From a virus: 40,237 nt of DNA. The notes under the pieces are model-generated. The model saw only the letters and a list, made by a program, of their open reading frames with translations, was not told where the DNA came from and ran no database searches. Below, piece by piece: positions 1 to 10,297 of the stretch. Position 1 is the stretch's first letter, and each line of letters starts with the position of its first letter. The stretch is from positions 1-40,237 of the IMG/VR virus record IMGVR_UViG_3300005915_000045; one strand, 5' to 3'. The translations under genes were made by a program, and so were the position numbers.

Positions 1-727
1 TAGCCGTTAGGAAACCAACAGCTTGAGTCATTGTTTTTGAATAATAACGAGGGTCTTTTAATCCACCCTCAAATACACCAGGAACGTCAGCCATTGATTG
101 AGCACTCGCTCTTCGGCTTTCCTTCTCTAGTGTTCTGTCTGCAAATTGTTCTCCCCACTTTCTAAGCTCTGGATTATTACTTTGTAGTCCGGCCTGTTCA
201 ACAACTGTTCCAATGGCCGGTTTAATAAATCCAGTGAAAACATTGCTAGTATAGCCACGGTATTTTGCTACTTCGCCTAACTTCCCCCAGAAATCTGTTG
301 GAGGAACATATTCGTCTACTTCTTTAGTAACACCAGCTATATTTTCTTCTTTTCTCTGTCCGCGCCAGTATGATTGTTTAGCATTTTCTGATTCCTGTAC
401 ACTCAGAGGTTTACTTGGGTCTTCGTTCATACCAAAATAGTCTTCCATTCCTCTAGGGAGAACGGCTCTGGCTATCTTATTCCAAGTGCTAGGAGCTTCC
501 TTCGCTCTATTTCCGCCCTGGGATAAAGTTTCACCCTTGCCAACCGGGTCGGCTGGTGTTGGCATTACCCGCGGGGTTGGAGATTGGGTTGGAGCTTGAG
601 TCGGGAAGGTGCTAAAAAACTTCTTCATGGAAGGAGAAGGATTTAGTTTAGGCATTTCCTGGCTAGGAGAAGCCTGATTAAACGGATTTTTCTTATCCGC
701 TATTGTAGGATTAAACGGATTTATCAT
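1..727 (-). CDS. Large virion protein, N-terminal part (3' end beyond window)
   Basis: An open frame runs from an ATG at 727-725 to the window edge without a stop, giving 242 codons. The N-terminus is rich in Pro, Asn, Ser and Gln and contains a repeated KNPFN/INPFNP motif. A more ordered region follows, including YFGMNEDPSKPL and KDPRYYSKTMTQAVGF. It lies 13 bp after the preceding gene's stop, as the last visible gene of the late operon, where podovirus-type phages often encode long internal virion or ejection proteins. That role is inferred from position only; no catalytic motif is visible in the part present. The start follows an A/T-only leader (AATAAAATG), like its neighbours. Confidence 0.75.
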   Translation of the reverse strand, partial: MINPFNPTIADKKNPFNQASPSQEMPKLNPSPSMKKFFSTFPTQAPTQSPTPRVMPTPADPVGKGETLSQGGNRAKEAPSTWNKIARAVLPRGMEDYFGMNEDPSKPLSVQESENAKQSYWRGQRKEENIAGVTKEVDEYVPPTDFWGKLGEVAKYRGYTSNVFTGFIKPAIGTVVEQAGLQSNNPELRKWGEQFADRTLEKESRRASAQSMADVPGVFEGGLKDPRYYSKTMTQAVGFLTA

Positions 728-740
728 TTTATTAATTTTA

Positions 741-1715
741 TTATAATAATCCCCAGATGTTCTTCCAGCTTTTTTCTTTTTCCGGGGCATCCAATGGCAG
801 TTGTTCAATAAAGTAATGCTTCACTGGATTTGGCAGTGTGCTTTCTACTATCATATCATTTACTTTCTGTGCTTTGATATCCCCTGCTTCAATTTTTCCA
901 AAGTAGTTATTGAATACCTCATACATTGGGACTTTCTTTTCCATGTCGTCCAAGCCCATAGGAGGATTTATATAGAAGTTTTTAATATCATTATCTAATG
1001 TGCTAAAAATTTCTAAGCCTAAACCTGAGTTGCTGGAACCGTTGTTAAGTTGAGTTTGAGTGAAAAGAGCCTTGGGGTCACTTGAACCACTCTTTTTTGT
1101 TCCAGTGGTAGCCTGCCATTGACGAATAGCTTCGTTAGTGGCGAAGACTCTGTCCTCCCTGGAAGCAATCTTAGCGTCTTCAGCCTGCTTGTCCTGTAGT
1201 CTTGAGAATACATCGTTTAAAGCTGGGTCATAGACACCCGCATAAGCATTTTCGATAGCTTTCAATTCAGTAGGACTATAGGCAATGCCAGATTTATTTC
1301 CAACTCCGTAGGGGTCTTTTGTTCCAGTTGCTATATCATTCCTTGCATTGGTCATATCTCTAGCCCTTCCTTTTAGTTCATTCGCTGACTGGTTAGGATT
1401 AGTCATAGCGTCTCCGGCGTAGTTAGGAATTTGTCCTGTGCCTTTAGGTATTTTGTTACCCAGGGACAGAGCATATTCGTTAGGAGGCATTATATCCCCA
1501 GTTTTGGGGTCTCTATATCTAGCGTACACATCATTCTCCGGGACTATGGTTGATTTCCCAGCAGGGTTATAAGAACCTCCGCCGTAGGGAAGTGTTTGAT
1601 TTGATGTCTTAGGGTCAGAACCAAAGAGCGGTGACGAACCAGGATTCAATACTGGCATCTCCGGCAAATTGATAGGCTCCGGACCTCTGTTAAAAAGACT
1701 TTGTAATGGATTCAT
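741..1715 (-). CDS. Hypothetical virion-associated protein (324 aa)
   Basis: Product not recognised. The first ~110 residues are Pro/Asn/Gly-rich and look extended (MNPLQSLFNRGPEP...). They resemble the start of the next gene (INPFN...), suggesting shared targeting or assembly segments. The middle (about 110-210) is charged and helical, with repeated basic/acidic stretches. The C-terminus (YFGKIEAGD, IEQLPLDAPEKEKSW) looks folded. No signal peptide or membrane span is seen. The gene is co-directional and 4 bp from the next upstream gene, inside the late operon after the tail fibre. A structural or ejected virion role is the likeliest reading, from context alone. Confidence 0.7.
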   Translation of the reverse strand: MNPLQSLFNRGPEPINLPEMPVLNPGSSPLFGSDPKTSNQTLPYGGGSYNPAGKSTIVPENDVYARYRDPKTGDIMPPNEYALSLGNKIPKGTGQIPNYAGDAMTNPNQSANELKGRARDMTNARNDIATGTKDPYGVGNKSGIAYSPTELKAIENAYAGVYDPALNDVFSRLQDKQAEDAKIASREDRVFATNEAIRQWQATTGTKKSGSSDPKALFTQTQLNNGSSNSGLGLEIFSTLDNDIKNFYINPPMGLDDMEKKVPMYEVFNNYFGKIEAGDIKAQKVNDMIVESTLPNPVKHYFIEQLPLDAPEKEKSWKNIWGLL

Positions 1716-1719
1716 ATAT

Positions 1720-2712
1720 TTAATATTGATTTTTATATCCTGTACCTAGCAGTTTATTTCCCTTGTTCCAAAGATAACCTGCGGCCCTAGTGTTAGAGGC
1801 TGCACTTCTTTCAGTATTCCTGGTTCCTTGATAGTTATATTTGTTTGGATTATAAACGCTTGAAAGTCCAGAAGACCCGACTCCGCCTCTGGCTACATTA
1901 GGATTGTAAGTATTTCCACCTGTTTTGTAGTATTTATTTAGACCCTGAGCAGCATCATTTCCATATTTGTATTGGTAGTCACTCGCTGTAGTTCCAATAT
2001 TTCTAGCTAACTTACCTTGTTGATATGACTGGTCTTGCTCGTAGGCTCTCTGCATATTCTTCTCTCTCTGAACTCTTCCACCAGAAAATAGCACACCTGA
2101 GTTAGCCGCCTGTTGGTCAATTTTAGATTTGTCTGATTCGAAAGATTGTCCAGCATTAAGTAGATATTCCTGATAGTTAGCCTTATCTTGCTCGAGTGTA
2201 GATTCAGCTTCGGCAGTTTCTTTATTCTTCAGAGCCTCGTAGTACAACTTGTTATCCTCATTAGCCTGAGTGAGAGCCGCCTGTTGGTCTTCGACACTGA
2301 AAGGTTGACCATTCCAGTCAACTACACCTGATAGATTACCTGTGGATAAAGCGTTGATAATTTCTTCAATTGTACTGCCACCCTGAGTTAACTCACTAAT
2401 GGCGGGGTTATTAGCAGCCTCGTCTGCGTAAATCTTATCCACAGCTGCTTGGGTTGGCGGAATTTCTACTCCATAGTTAGAAGCTTCTTGTAGTTCTGGT
2501 TCATTCAAAATCTGTTGTCCATTATCAGAATAAAAATAGTCATTACCGATTTTATAAAAGTCCCTATTTCCATCCGAGTTTCCACCCGGTTCAGAGTAAG
2601 GTACTTCTGTTCCGCTTTGAGCAGCTTCTTGTAGTTCAGCCTCATTATAAATCTTCTGATTATTATCAGCGTAATAGTAGCTACCGTCTTTTTTGTAAAA
2701 ATTTCTTGCCAT
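1720..2712 (-). CDS. Hypothetical virion protein with duplicated N-terminal motif (330 aa)
   Basis: Residues ~4-38 and ~51-85 are two copies of a motif of the form FYK-x-(G/D)-x-YYY/FYSDN-x(4)-NE-x-ELQEA, an internal duplication. A Gln/Glu/Ala-rich helical segment follows (about 130-260), then a Tyr/Asn/Gly-rich C-terminus that looks disordered (YKYGNDAAQGLNKYYKTGG). The middle helix contains SGVLFSGGRVQREKNMQR. The start follows ATAAACATATG, the leader seen before several late genes, with no Shine-Dalgarno. Between the tail fibre and further virion genes, a minor virion component is plausible. The family was not recognised. Confidence 0.7.
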   Translation of the reverse strand: MARNFYKKDGSYYYADNNQKIYNEAELQEAAQSGTEVPYSEPGGNSDGNRDFYKIGNDYFYSDNGQQILNEPELQEASNYGVEIPPTQAAVDKIYADEAANNPAISELTQGGSTIEEIINALSTGNLSGVVDWNGQPFSVEDQQAALTQANEDNKLYYEALKNKETAEAESTLEQDKANYQEYLLNAGQSFESDKSKIDQQAANSGVLFSGGRVQREKNMQRAYEQDQSYQQGKLARNIGTTASDYQYKYGNDAAQGLNKYYKTGGNTYNPNVARGGVGSSGLSSVYNPNKYNYQGTRNTERSAASNTRAAGYLWNKGNKLLGTGYKNQY

Positions 2713-2719
2713 ATGTTTA

Positions 2720-4861
2720 TTATATTACTTTTTTGTCTTTTTTAACAGTCTTAATCTCAATGCTTTTTATTTTTTTCATTTTTTCAACTAAGATTCTATC
2801 TTTTGCAACAAGTGACTTATCATCTATATCTAACTCTACCGCTGCACCTAGATATCCATTTCTGATAGCCATTACTTCATAATGGAAATCGACATTGGGG
2901 TTTGAGCTTCCGACTCTCACCCTCTCGTTAGTCGGCTCGTCTTGCAAGAAAATACGATTATCTCCAATGACAGTGAGGTTAACTGTAACGTCTCCAGCTG
3001 GGTCTGTTATTAAAGTGAAATGAGAAGGAAGGGTAATTTCGGCTTTACCTAGTCCATCTGTACTAGCTTTACCTCTATGTCTCAATATAACTTCAGGGCT
3101 TTCTTGTGCAGTATATCTTAATAGTTTATCTTTTTTTCCATCCGGATGAGAGGTTAAGAATGTTTTTGAACCGTCCGCCAGTAAGTCTCCATTAGTCCAG
3201 ATATTAGCGTCTATAACAGCGTCAACTGAGGCCGTACCTCCAACATAGAAATTATGGTCGTTAGGGGCTTCGTAAGATATGACCGTTGAGGAACCTTGTA
3301 TTCTACAGTTTGTTCCAGCTCCTGATTGTAAGTATATAGGAATACTCTCAAATCTAGCTGCATAGCCTCCCCCAACATTAAAATTACCCTCTGAATTGAT
3401 TCCGTCATAAAAGATAGCTTGAGCGCTATCGCTCATATAAACCATATTAGTTCCAGCATTATTCTTTATGTAAAGGTCGTCAGCAGTACCACAAGTTATT
3501 ATTAAATGATTTGAATTGTCAACACCAATTCCACCGTATTCGCTAGAGCCACCAGCAGTTGAAGCAATCCAGTATGATTTGTTATTTGCTACATAGAAGT
3601 CTCCGGTATTTCTACATCCGCCGTTTCCAGATGATGTTCCGTCTAACGTAGCTCTGAGAGTTCCACCGGAATAAAATTGAATACTATCGCTAATTAGTTT
3701 AATCCTTTCATTACCAGATGATGTTTGAACCGTTACAGCACTAAGAGTTCCGGTTGTTATGTTGCTAGCTGTAATTATTCCGGTAGTAATATAACCACCA
3801 GTGATAAGTGTAGTGCCATTAGCCTTAGCGTTATCAATATTTGCACCAGCAGTCAAAGCTGTTTGAGTCACGTCAGCATCCGTACGAGACACTGATAGTG
3901 ACCCTGTTGTTATTTTTGAAGCATCTAAATTTCCTATATAAGCAGAAGCAATTGCATTACCGGTCCAATCAGACCCAGCAGTAGCAGTTACGTCTCCAGT
4001 GATTGTTACTGAGGTAGCTGTCAGCGCTCCAGCTGGAGTCACATAAAATGTAGGTGCACCAGTCGGTCCAGCAAAAATAGCGTTAGCTCCTGCTGGAGTA
4101 AATCCTACGGTGTTGCCTCCATTCACGACGAGCATTGAACCAGCAGTAATCTGCCCAGTTGCCGTTATGGATAGAGCGTTCACATACCCAGTGGTGACTG
4201 TGTTTCCAACAATAGTAGTAACCCCGGCCGCATCTTCTGCTGACCCTAATCCTACCCAAGCATCACCAACAACCAACTGACCAGTTGTAATTTTAGAAGC
4301 GTTAATGGTGTTAGCTATTATATTATCACCAACTATCTGAGTGGCCTCGGAGAGCATATAAGTTGCAGTTGCTGGTCCATTCTCAGCTACGGCGACAAGA
4401 ACCTTACCAACTCCGACCGAAGTTGATGAGGTGGTAGTTTTCTGATACACGGTCTCAGATACGTTTAAGTCTAAATATATATAAGTTTTAGCGGCCATCA
4501 CTCCAGTAGTGCCAGCACTGATTGCATAGGCCTCGCCATCAGCTGAGGTAAATGTTCCAGCTCCCCAGGTCACAGTATTTAGAGTGGCAGAAACGAAGGC
4601 ACAAGTTTGACCCCAGCCCCAGTTTGAGACATCGAGAGTGGTTGTCGGATATGTACCAGGTTCCAATTGGGCTCCATCTATTTGAACGTTTCCGGTATTT
4701 ATATCTTGGGCAGCACCTCCGGAAGGGATAGAAGCCGGGTCTATCTCAGAAGAATCCGCAGAAACAAAAGCAGAGTCCTTCGTTTCCGAGTTCTGTTTAT
4801 TGTCCCTGTATAGGAATCTATTTAAAAATAAATCTGCTAGTTTCATATTAGTTTTCTTCAA
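2720..4861 (-). CDS. Tail fibre / receptor-binding protein (713 aa)
   Basis: A long Thr/Ser/Gly/Ala-rich beta-type protein. Residues ~50-170 carry a small domain with SADGEAYAISAGTTG, ending in a KVLVAVAENG segment, of a type common near the base of phage fibres. Residues ~175-370 contain repeats such as NASKITTGQL, DASKITTGSL and ASNITTGTL, typical of trimeric fibre shafts. Near the C-terminus (~555-665) lies a domain with HPDGKKDKLLRYTAQESPE, ITLPSHF and FHYEVMAIRNGYL. It resembles a C-terminal domain found on many bacterial and phage surface repeat proteins, with conserved HP-P-YxxxESPE, LPxxF and W/YxVxxIR motifs. A Lys-rich tail follows. Its start overlaps the upstream gene by 14 bp. Host recognition is inferred. 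Confidence 0.85.
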   Translation of the reverse strand: MKKTNMKLADLFLNRFLYRDNKQNSETKDSAFVSADSSEIDPASIPSGGAAQDINTGNVQIDGAQLEPGTYPTTTLDVSNWGWGQTCAFVSATLNTVTWGAGTFTSADGEAYAISAGTTGVMAAKTYIYLDLNVSETVYQKTTTSSTSVGVGKVLVAVAENGPATATYMLSEATQIVGDNIIANTINASKITTGQLVVGDAWVGLGSAEDAAGVTTIVGNTVTTGYVNALSITATGQITAGSMLVVNGGNTVGFTPAGANAIFAGPTGAPTFYVTPAGALTATSVTITGDVTATAGSDWTGNAIASAYIGNLDASKITTGSLSVSRTDADVTQTALTAGANIDNAKANGTTLITGGYITTGIITASNITTGTLSAVTVQTSSGNERIKLISDSIQFYSGGTLRATLDGTSSGNGGCRNTGDFYVANNKSYWIASTAGGSSEYGGIGVDNSNHLIITCGTADDLYIKNNAGTNMVYMSDSAQAIFYDGINSEGNFNVGGGYAARFESIPIYLQSGAGTNCRIQGSSTVISYEAPNDHNFYVGGTASVDAVIDANIWTNGDLLADGSKTFLTSHPDGKKDKLLRYTAQESPEVILRHRGKASTDGLGKAEITLPSHFTLITDPAGDVTVNLTVIGDNRIFLQDEPTNERVRVGSSNPNVDFHYEVMAIRNGYLGAAVELDIDDKSLVAKDRILVEKMKKIKSIEIKTVKKDKKVI

Positions 4862-6299
4862 ATCCAGCGTCGTCTAATGATAGTATTTCGACACCGTTAA
4901 ATATTATCGGGTCTCCAGTAGAGTTTCCGCTTATTCTTAATCTAATTAAATTAAAGTCCTTGGTCACCTCGTTAGGGAATAGAGCCGCGTAATCTATTTT
5001 AATAGTCCCAACGTTGTTCCATTTATTAACATCATCCTTATTAACTTGATACTGAACGACTGAGCCTCCGGCATTTTCACTCATGACAGCTATCCCGGTC
5101 ATTGTTTTAGAACGAGAGTACATCTCAGTGAATGAACGCCATCTGTCAATCATTTCATAGTAAATCTTTGTTCCAAAATCTGTATGTCCTGAATCAAGTT
5201 TTCCAACTAAACCAGTAGAGGTCCCCGCAATCTGCTCGATGGTAGTTCCGTCGTCATAACGAACCAGTGCTGTAATACTGTTATCTGCAAAATCATAGAT
5301 AGTCCAAACCTGAGTAGATATAGAATATCTCATCTGACAGTTAGCATAGGTAACTCCTTCAACAGTAAGTGGCCCAACAGACCATTTTATGGCATCCCTA
5401 CCATCATATACCCCCGCTACGTTTTCATAATTAGTTCTAGGGATAGCCTTTATAAAGTCACTAACCCTGCGAGAAATTTCAGTAGGCTGAGTATCGTAAG
5501 TAAACTTATAGAAACCGGAAGAATGATGGAAATAAACTCCATCTTTCCCCTGGACAATTGATTCCTGGGAGTAAGTACCAACGTTGTAAGCCGGATACGG
5601 GTCAACATTAGTTGTTCCGTACACCCTATAAATATGATTTTGTTTAAAAAGAAGGAGCGCCTTGGGCACCCTGAATAACCCAGTTATGGATTCCCCGTCT
5701 TGAGGAGAAAATTTGCTAATAAAGTTAGTAGTTATGTCAAAAGTCAATGGGGTAATATAATTGATTCCGTCAGTTGACTGAACAATATCTGTGAAGTAAA
5801 GGATATCATTAGCTGAATCAGCCACCCAAACTCTTCCATCAAACCCAGCTTCAATAAAATCAGCAGCAGGGAATGTAGCTGGAACATCTGTCCCGGCGAA
5901 AGCTCCTCCATTTGAAGTCTGGGGGTCGTCTCCAGCATTTCCATTTACCATCCAGGTTCTATTTAGAAACTGACTAAACCTAGCGATTGTAGTTACGGTG
6001 GTTGTCCTTACTGAAGCCCAGGTAGTTCCGTTCCATACTGAAATGTCCTTAGCTACCTGTCCGAATAATCTCTTGTTTCCTCCTTGTATATTTAAAGTCC
6101 CGAAAGCAGTTACGCTTCCTGCTAATTGGTCTGCGTAATTAGCAATTCCAAGTCTAGTAGTCATTGAACCAATCCTATCGAAGTGCATATTGATTGCTAG
6201 TTGAACAGAGTTCTCCGGGCAAACAGTGTCACTTAATTGAGACGAGCGTATAACTCCTTCCGTTGGGTATGGGATTATAATGTTTTCCATGTCTGGCAT
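4848..6299 (-). CDS. Beta-propeller-like virion/tail protein (483 aa)
   Basis: All-beta protein with recurring blades containing WNGTTWASV, FDGRVWVADS, NDILYFTDI, LLLFKQNHIYRVYGTTN and GVYFHHSSGFYKF. The pattern resembles podoviral tail hub or DNA-stabilisation proteins with propeller folds (P22 gp10-like by analogy, not by alignment). The N-terminus has an (N/L)xxRxG-type segment (FDRIGSMTTRLGIANY) often seen in these proteins. It sits between the collagen-like protein and the long fibre, consistent with a tail-tip structural role. It overlaps the downstream fibre gene by 14 bp, suggesting translational coupling. Confidence 0.75.
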   Translation of the reverse strand: MPDMENIIIPYPTEGVIRSSQLSDTVCPENSVQLAINMHFDRIGSMTTRLGIANYADQLAGSVTAFGTLNIQGGNKRLFGQVAKDISVWNGTTWASVRTTTVTTIARFSQFLNRTWMVNGNAGDDPQTSNGGAFAGTDVPATFPAADFIEAGFDGRVWVADSANDILYFTDIVQSTDGINYITPLTFDITTNFISKFSPQDGESITGLFRVPKALLLFKQNHIYRVYGTTNVDPYPAYNVGTYSQESIVQGKDGVYFHHSSGFYKFTYDTQPTEISRRVSDFIKAIPRTNYENVAGVYDGRDAIKWSVGPLTVEGVTYANCQMRYSISTQVWTIYDFADNSITALVRYDDGTTIEQIAGTSTGLVGKLDSGHTDFGTKIYYEMIDRWRSFTEMYSRSKTMTGIAVMSENAGGSVVQYQVNKDDVNKWNNVGTIKIDYAALFPNEVTKDFNLIRLRISGNSTGDPIIFNGVEILSLDDAGFEEN

Positions 6300-6323
6300 A
6301 ATTTTATATTAATTTTACTAACC

Positions 6324-6351
6324 CCCCACTCATCCGCAAAAAGAAGTGGGG
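6324..6351 (-). terminator. Hairpin between collagen-like and propeller genes
   Basis: CCCCACT (6324-6330) pairs with AGTGGGG (6345-6351), a 7-bp GC-rich stem with a 14-base loop, in the 62-bp gap between two late genes. In the direction of transcription the 3' side is GG-rich then A/T mixed, with no clean U-tract. It is therefore a weak candidate terminator, or an mRNA processing or stability hairpin. Confidence 0.35.
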
Positions 6352-6361
6352 AATAGGAAAA

Positions 6362-7066
6362 CTAAAGAGTTATTCCTGTGACCAAACCATCAACAATTGT
6401 GATTGTTTGTATTGGACCAGTAGGACCGGCATTGAAGCCGTTTCCGGGTCCAGTGTAACCAGTGAATCCTGTGTAACCAGTAGGACCATCAGGACCAGTG
6501 TAGCCAGTAGGGCCAGTAGGACCATCAGGACCAGTAACTGAAGAATCAGCTCCTGAGTATCCAGTGTAGCCTGTATAACCAGTAGCTCCGTCAGGACCAG
6601 TGTAGCCAGTTGCACCAGTGTCAGTAGCTGCTCCGTCAGGGCCAGTGTAGCCAGTAGGACCAGTTGGGCCGTCAGGACCAGTGGCACCAGTGTCAGTAGC
6701 TGCTCCGTCAGGACCAGTGTAGCCAGTAGGACCAGTAGCTCCATCAGCGCCAGTGTAACCAGTTGCACCAGTTACTCCAGGGCCTGTATAACCTGTATAT
6801 CCTGTATAACCAGTTGCACCAGCGGCACCTGAGCCGATTGTTGACCAAGCTGGAACAGCAACTGTACCAGTCATTTGGTAAACAGCTGAACCGTCTAAGT
6901 CTTGGAGTAAGCACTCTAACGCAAAGATATTTGCGTAAGTAGCACCGGCGTAAGGGCTTCCACCAGTTATTGTACCAAAGGTAACCAACTGATATGAGCT
7001 CTCATTACTTGGCTGTTCCTGTTGTTGAATATCAACTAAAGGAATCAGCGGATTTGTATATGCCAT
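6362..7066 (-). CDS. Collagen-like virion protein (234 aa)
   Basis: Residues 1-~80 form a non-repetitive head ([18 protein letters not shown]..., with [15 protein letters not shown]). From about 81 to 212 the chain is almost entirely Gly-X-Y triplets, mostly GYT, GPT, GPD and GAT, as in collagen triple helices. A short C-terminal cap contains [14 protein letters not shown]. Collagen-like segments in phages form trimeric fibres or whiskers. Unusually, nearly every triplet carries Thr, and GPT triplets are O-glycosylated in Bacillus BclA. A glycosyltransferase gene lies two genes upstream. The DNA is repetitive with many near-identical GGACCAGTGTAGCC-like units (plus strand), prone to recombination. 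Confidence 0.9.
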   Translation of the reverse strand: MAYTNPLIPLVDIQQQEQPSNESSYQLVTFGTITGGSPYAGATYANIFALECLLQDLDGSAVYQMTGTVAVPAWSTIGSGAAGATGYTGYTGYTGPGVTGATGYTGADGATGPTGYTGPDGAATDTGATGPDGPTGPTGYTGPDGAATDTGATGYTGPDGATGYTGYTGYSGADSSVTGPDGPTGPTGYTGPDGPTGYTGFTGYTGPGNGFNAGPTGPIQTITIVDGLVTGITL

Positions 7067-7074
7067 ATGTGTGT

Positions 7075-8466
7075 TTAATTAGTTATTATTGTAGTATCTT
7101 GACCCGTATAAAGGTTGTTGAACAGAGCTTGCACTAAGTTCTCGAACTTCTTCAAATCTGGGTCGTCACTGCCTAGAGAAGTATCTTTACGATACTTAAT
7201 GGCATAACGTAGATACCACTTATAAATCTCTCTATAGTGCTCTGGGAGCTCCTGAGAGAGACTTACAACCTCATCAATCTTTTTATAGTAGTCAATGTAG
7301 AGATTCTGTCCCTGCATTGAATCTGGAACTATTCTGTCGAAATACAATTTATCATCAAATACTGTGTAATAGATAGGCTGTGAAATTGTGGGTCTCGACC
7401 AAACCCTGGTTCCAGTAGGAATCGTTCTAGTGATTCCAGTAACTCCAGTAAGTTGATTTGTTGTTGCATTTATTCCGGTGTAAGCTATCTCTTCAATTTC
7501 TTCCGTATAAGCTGCCGTTGCTACATAAGCTACACCGGATGAACTATCGGGGAAGTCCCCAACGTTTTCCAATACTATTTCGGTAGCGCCTATGGCTGTT
7601 GAGCCAGAGGTTGCTCCACCCATTACTGAAAATGAAACTTGATTCCAGTTACGTTTGTCAATATATCTCATATTGAACGGTGTCAATATGTTGTCTAACA
7701 ATAATCTTGCCGCTAAAATTGATTGGTCTGTTTCAATAAAATCAACGTTTGAAGGTAGGTTTACAAAATTAGTTCCAGCCAACATCTTAATCGGATACTC
7801 AAACTCCTGTTGCCAGGCGTGACGAATACCGTAAAGTTTGGCAGCTACAAATTTTCTAGCGTCGTTAACAGCCTCTATGCAGAAATCAGATGTAATTCTA
7901 TTATCCTCATCACTAATTCCCATTGCCTTACGCACTGGTTTTACTATCGAATTAACTGAGTCAGTCGGATAAGCATCTACACTCATCTCCGTTGAGTAAT
8001 CTGACAACAGTCCTGTTAATGAATTTTTCCATTGAAGTTTATAGTAATCAGTTGAGAGACCGATAGTGTCATAAATAACTGTGTTTTGCTGTGTGGTGAA
8101 GATTGTCTGAGTAGCAAGAACAGCATAAGCTCCTCCAGCTTCAGTAGCTTTAGATATAACTATCTGGTCCCACTTAATCTCACTAACGTTGTCACCACGG
8201 TTATGAGCCATTACTGTAGCCAGAGTTACGAAACTCTGGACTGTGTTTGAGGCTGACGTTACTATTTCAGAATTCTCAGTTCCAATTGAGGATAACAGCA
8301 ATAAAATTGATGCACCATCGGTGAAATCAGTGGTGTTATCAACAGGAACGGCAATCACCCCCGCCGCTATATTGCTGCTAAGATAGGTAAGAGCCTTCAC
8401 GTCCAACTGATTCGGGATATGAAGTGTGTTACCTATGTCATTTATAATTTTTATTTGAGGGTACAT
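7075..8466 (-). CDS. Head-tail adaptor / tail connector-like protein (463 aa)
   Basis: The N-terminal ~170 residues are beta-rich with an immunoglobulin/fibronectin-like look ([17 protein letters not shown]). From ~175 on, the sequence resembles phage adaptor and tail-tubular proteins: [42 protein letters not shown], then a helical C-terminus with [20 protein letters not shown] and [15 protein letters not shown]. That C-terminal pattern, with YYK...LPexy...l..ya, is usual in connector proteins contacting the portal ring. It sits in the late operon between the glycosyltransferase and the collagen-like gene. The assignment is by pattern and position. Confidence 0.6.
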   Translation of the reverse strand: MYPQIKIINDIGNTLHIPNQLDVKALTYLSSNIAAGVIAVPVDNTTDFTDGASILLLLSSIGTENSEIVTSASNTVQSFVTLATVMAHNRGDNVSEIKWDQIVISKATEAGGAYAVLATQTIFTTQQNTVIYDTIGLSTDYYKLQWKNSLTGLLSDYSTEMSVDAYPTDSVNSIVKPVRKAMGISDEDNRITSDFCIEAVNDARKFVAAKLYGIRHAWQQEFEYPIKMLAGTNFVNLPSNVDFIETDQSILAARLLLDNILTPFNMRYIDKRNWNQVSFSVMGGATSGSTAIGATEIVLENVGDFPDSSSGVAYVATAAYTEEIEEIAYTGINATTNQLTGVTGITRTIPTGTRVWSRPTISQPIYYTVFDDKLYFDRIVPDSMQGQNLYIDYYKKIDEVVSLSQELPEHYREIYKWYLRYAIKYRKDTSLGSDDPDLKKFENLVQALFNNLYTGQDTTIITN

Positions 8467-8527
8467 CTTATTATATTTTAATTATTATTTATATTTTATT
8501 TATACCATTTTTTAGGGTTTTTATCAA

Positions 8528-10273
8528 CTATAGCTCTGACAATTTCTTTTTCAATAGAGCCCGGTCCTCTTCTACTTTTGACCAACCAAGTTCGTATGTC
8601 TTATCCATTTCTGCTCCTTGAGTAAAGTGGAAATGTTTAACTACGGCCTTGTCAGCTCTCCTGAATACTCCAAGTTTCCTCATCTTAGCTAGAAGTAAAT
8701 TATCACAACCGGCATGCCAGAAATCTGTATCAAATACTTCTCCTATCTTTTCAATAATATCTTTCCTTATCATGAAATGTTCATTGATATTCCCTTCATC
8801 CGGAGATACCTGCCCGGTGTTGAAAGCAACGTATCCTAATTCTCCAACAGCCAAGGCTTCATTAATTGATTCCGGAGTAAATTCTATATCGTTAGAAGCA
8901 AACACCACCCATTCTCCAGTTGATTCCTCAACTCCCTGCTTAACTAATTTCGGTACTCCAGTTCTGTTTTCAAAGCTATCTTGCTTAATAATCACTTCAA
9001 CCTTGTCTTTTGGATAATTTAGAGCCTCTATAGAGTCCGTACAGCGATTTAATCCTTCTTCGCGACCCAATGTAGGTATAACGAATGAAATCTTCGGAAC
9101 TACTTTTTCAACCGGTTCGTCTCTATAAAACTGAGCGTCTGAAATGTACTTAGGGTTACCAGGCATAAACTTAATAGCCTTCTTCCAATGCTCTTTACTT
9201 TTAACTCTATCACCTAATGCCCAGTATGATACATAAAGAAGTTCGTGAGGGGCATGCTCGTAATACGGTTGGTGATTTGAATAGAACGGTAACTGAGTAA
9301 CTGATAAAGCAGCTTCGGCGTAAACAATAGCTTGCTTGTGCATCCCTCTTCCAAAATAGAATTCAGACATTCTCATCAGAGGTTCCCTTCTAGCTTCTTT
9401 TTCTACTGACAGTGAATACCACATAACCATCTTAGGGATATCGCCCAACTTCTTATAACAGTCTCCAATATAAAGCATTGACTGAGCTGCTTCCGTTCCC
9501 CACTTGCCCATTGAGATATGATTTTCAAACTCTTTGATAGCTGATTTAGTTCTACCGAGATAGGATAATTCTCTAGCAAAGTAATGAGAGTTACGGTCAT
9601 TATTCGGGTTATTGAAACAGTCTATAGCCAGGCCTCTAATATAACCAGAGCGATTAGTCTCTTCATTCTGGTAGTGCTCTAGCTTAATTACATCTTCTTC
9701 AACGTTAATAATGTTAGCTGGACCTCGAAGGACCTCGTGAATTATCCCTACCCATTTTGTTTTTGTTTTGTTATAGAACTTGCTTTGTTTAAATTTGATT
9801 ACCGGATTACCCAGGGCATCATGGCTGAAAACAAAACTGTATTCGAACTGTTCATAACCATCATCTATAGCCTGATTTATTTTATCTATATCAAGCTTGG
9901 TGAAGATTTCATCGCAGTCCATTGTAGAAATCATGTCTAGTTCTGTAAAACTAACACTGTGATTTCTAGCACTTGCGAAGTCAAAAAATGAATCACCAGC
10001 TTTGACGACAGGGGCTTCACCCTCGACAATAAATTTGTTGTTAATATTATCAGCTAATTCCTGGTCAACTTTTATTCTGAACTTGTCTCCAACAGCATTG
10101 ACTATACACCCTAAACTCTTCGCTACTTCAACAGTCTTATCAGTTGAACCCGTGTCAAGTATATAGACGTTACCACCTCTAGCTTGGAAGTCCTTTAAGG
10201 AACTCATCATCTTTGGAATGTGCTTTTCTTCGTTCCTCGCTATAGCTACGATGTCAAATTTTGGCTTATTCAT
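8528..10273 (-). CDS. Bifunctional glycosyltransferase: GT2 - TPR - GT2 (581 aa)
   Basis: Two family-2 (GT-A fold) glycosyltransferase domains flank a helical repeat linker. Domain A (~1-200) has IVAIARNEEKHIP, the DTGSTDKT nucleotide-binding loop (40-47), MDCDE (118-122) as the metal-binding DxD-type motif, and KWVGIIHEVL. Residues ~225-375 look like TPR repeats (ALGDRVKSKEHWKKAIKFMPGNPKY). Domain B (~390-565) restarts with ISFVIPTLGREEGLNRC, then VVFASNDIEF (456-465) and FWHAGCDNLLLAKMR. It should act in the cytoplasm on nucleotide-sugar donors. Placed among virion genes and close to two collagen-like fibre genes, its substrate may be those Thr-rich fibres, but modification of host surface glycans is the alternative. 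Both domains appear intact. Confidence 0.88.
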   Translation of the reverse strand: MNKPKFDIVAIARNEEKHIPKMMSSLKDFQARGGNVYILDTGSTDKTVEVAKSLGCIVNAVGDKFRIKVDQELADNINNKFIVEGEAPVVKAGDSFFDFASARNHSVSFTELDMISTMDCDEIFTKLDIDKINQAIDDGYEQFEYSFVFSHDALGNPVIKFKQSKFYNKTKTKWVGIIHEVLRGPANIINVEEDVIKLEHYQNEETNRSGYIRGLAIDCFNNPNNDRNSHYFARELSYLGRTKSAIKEFENHISMGKWGTEAAQSMLYIGDCYKKLGDIPKMVMWYSLSVEKEARREPLMRMSEFYFGRGMHKQAIVYAEAALSVTQLPFYSNHQPYYEHAPHELLYVSYWALGDRVKSKEHWKKAIKFMPGNPKYISDAQFYRDEPVEKVVPKISFVIPTLGREEGLNRCTDSIEALNYPKDKVEVIIKQDSFENRTGVPKLVKQGVEESTGEWVVFASNDIEFTPESINEALAVGELGYVAFNTGQVSPDEGNINEHFMIRKDIIEKIGEVFDTDFWHAGCDNLLLAKMRKLGVFRRADKAVVKHFHFTQGAEMDKTYELGWSKVEEDRALLKKKLSEL

Positions 10274-10297
10274 ATTTTTGCGGATTATGTTATTTAA

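Noticed and set aside
6381-6830. CRISPR-like repeats
   Set aside because: The repeated GGACCAGTGTAGCC-like units are coding Gly-X-Thr triplets with variable spacing, not repeat-spacer units.
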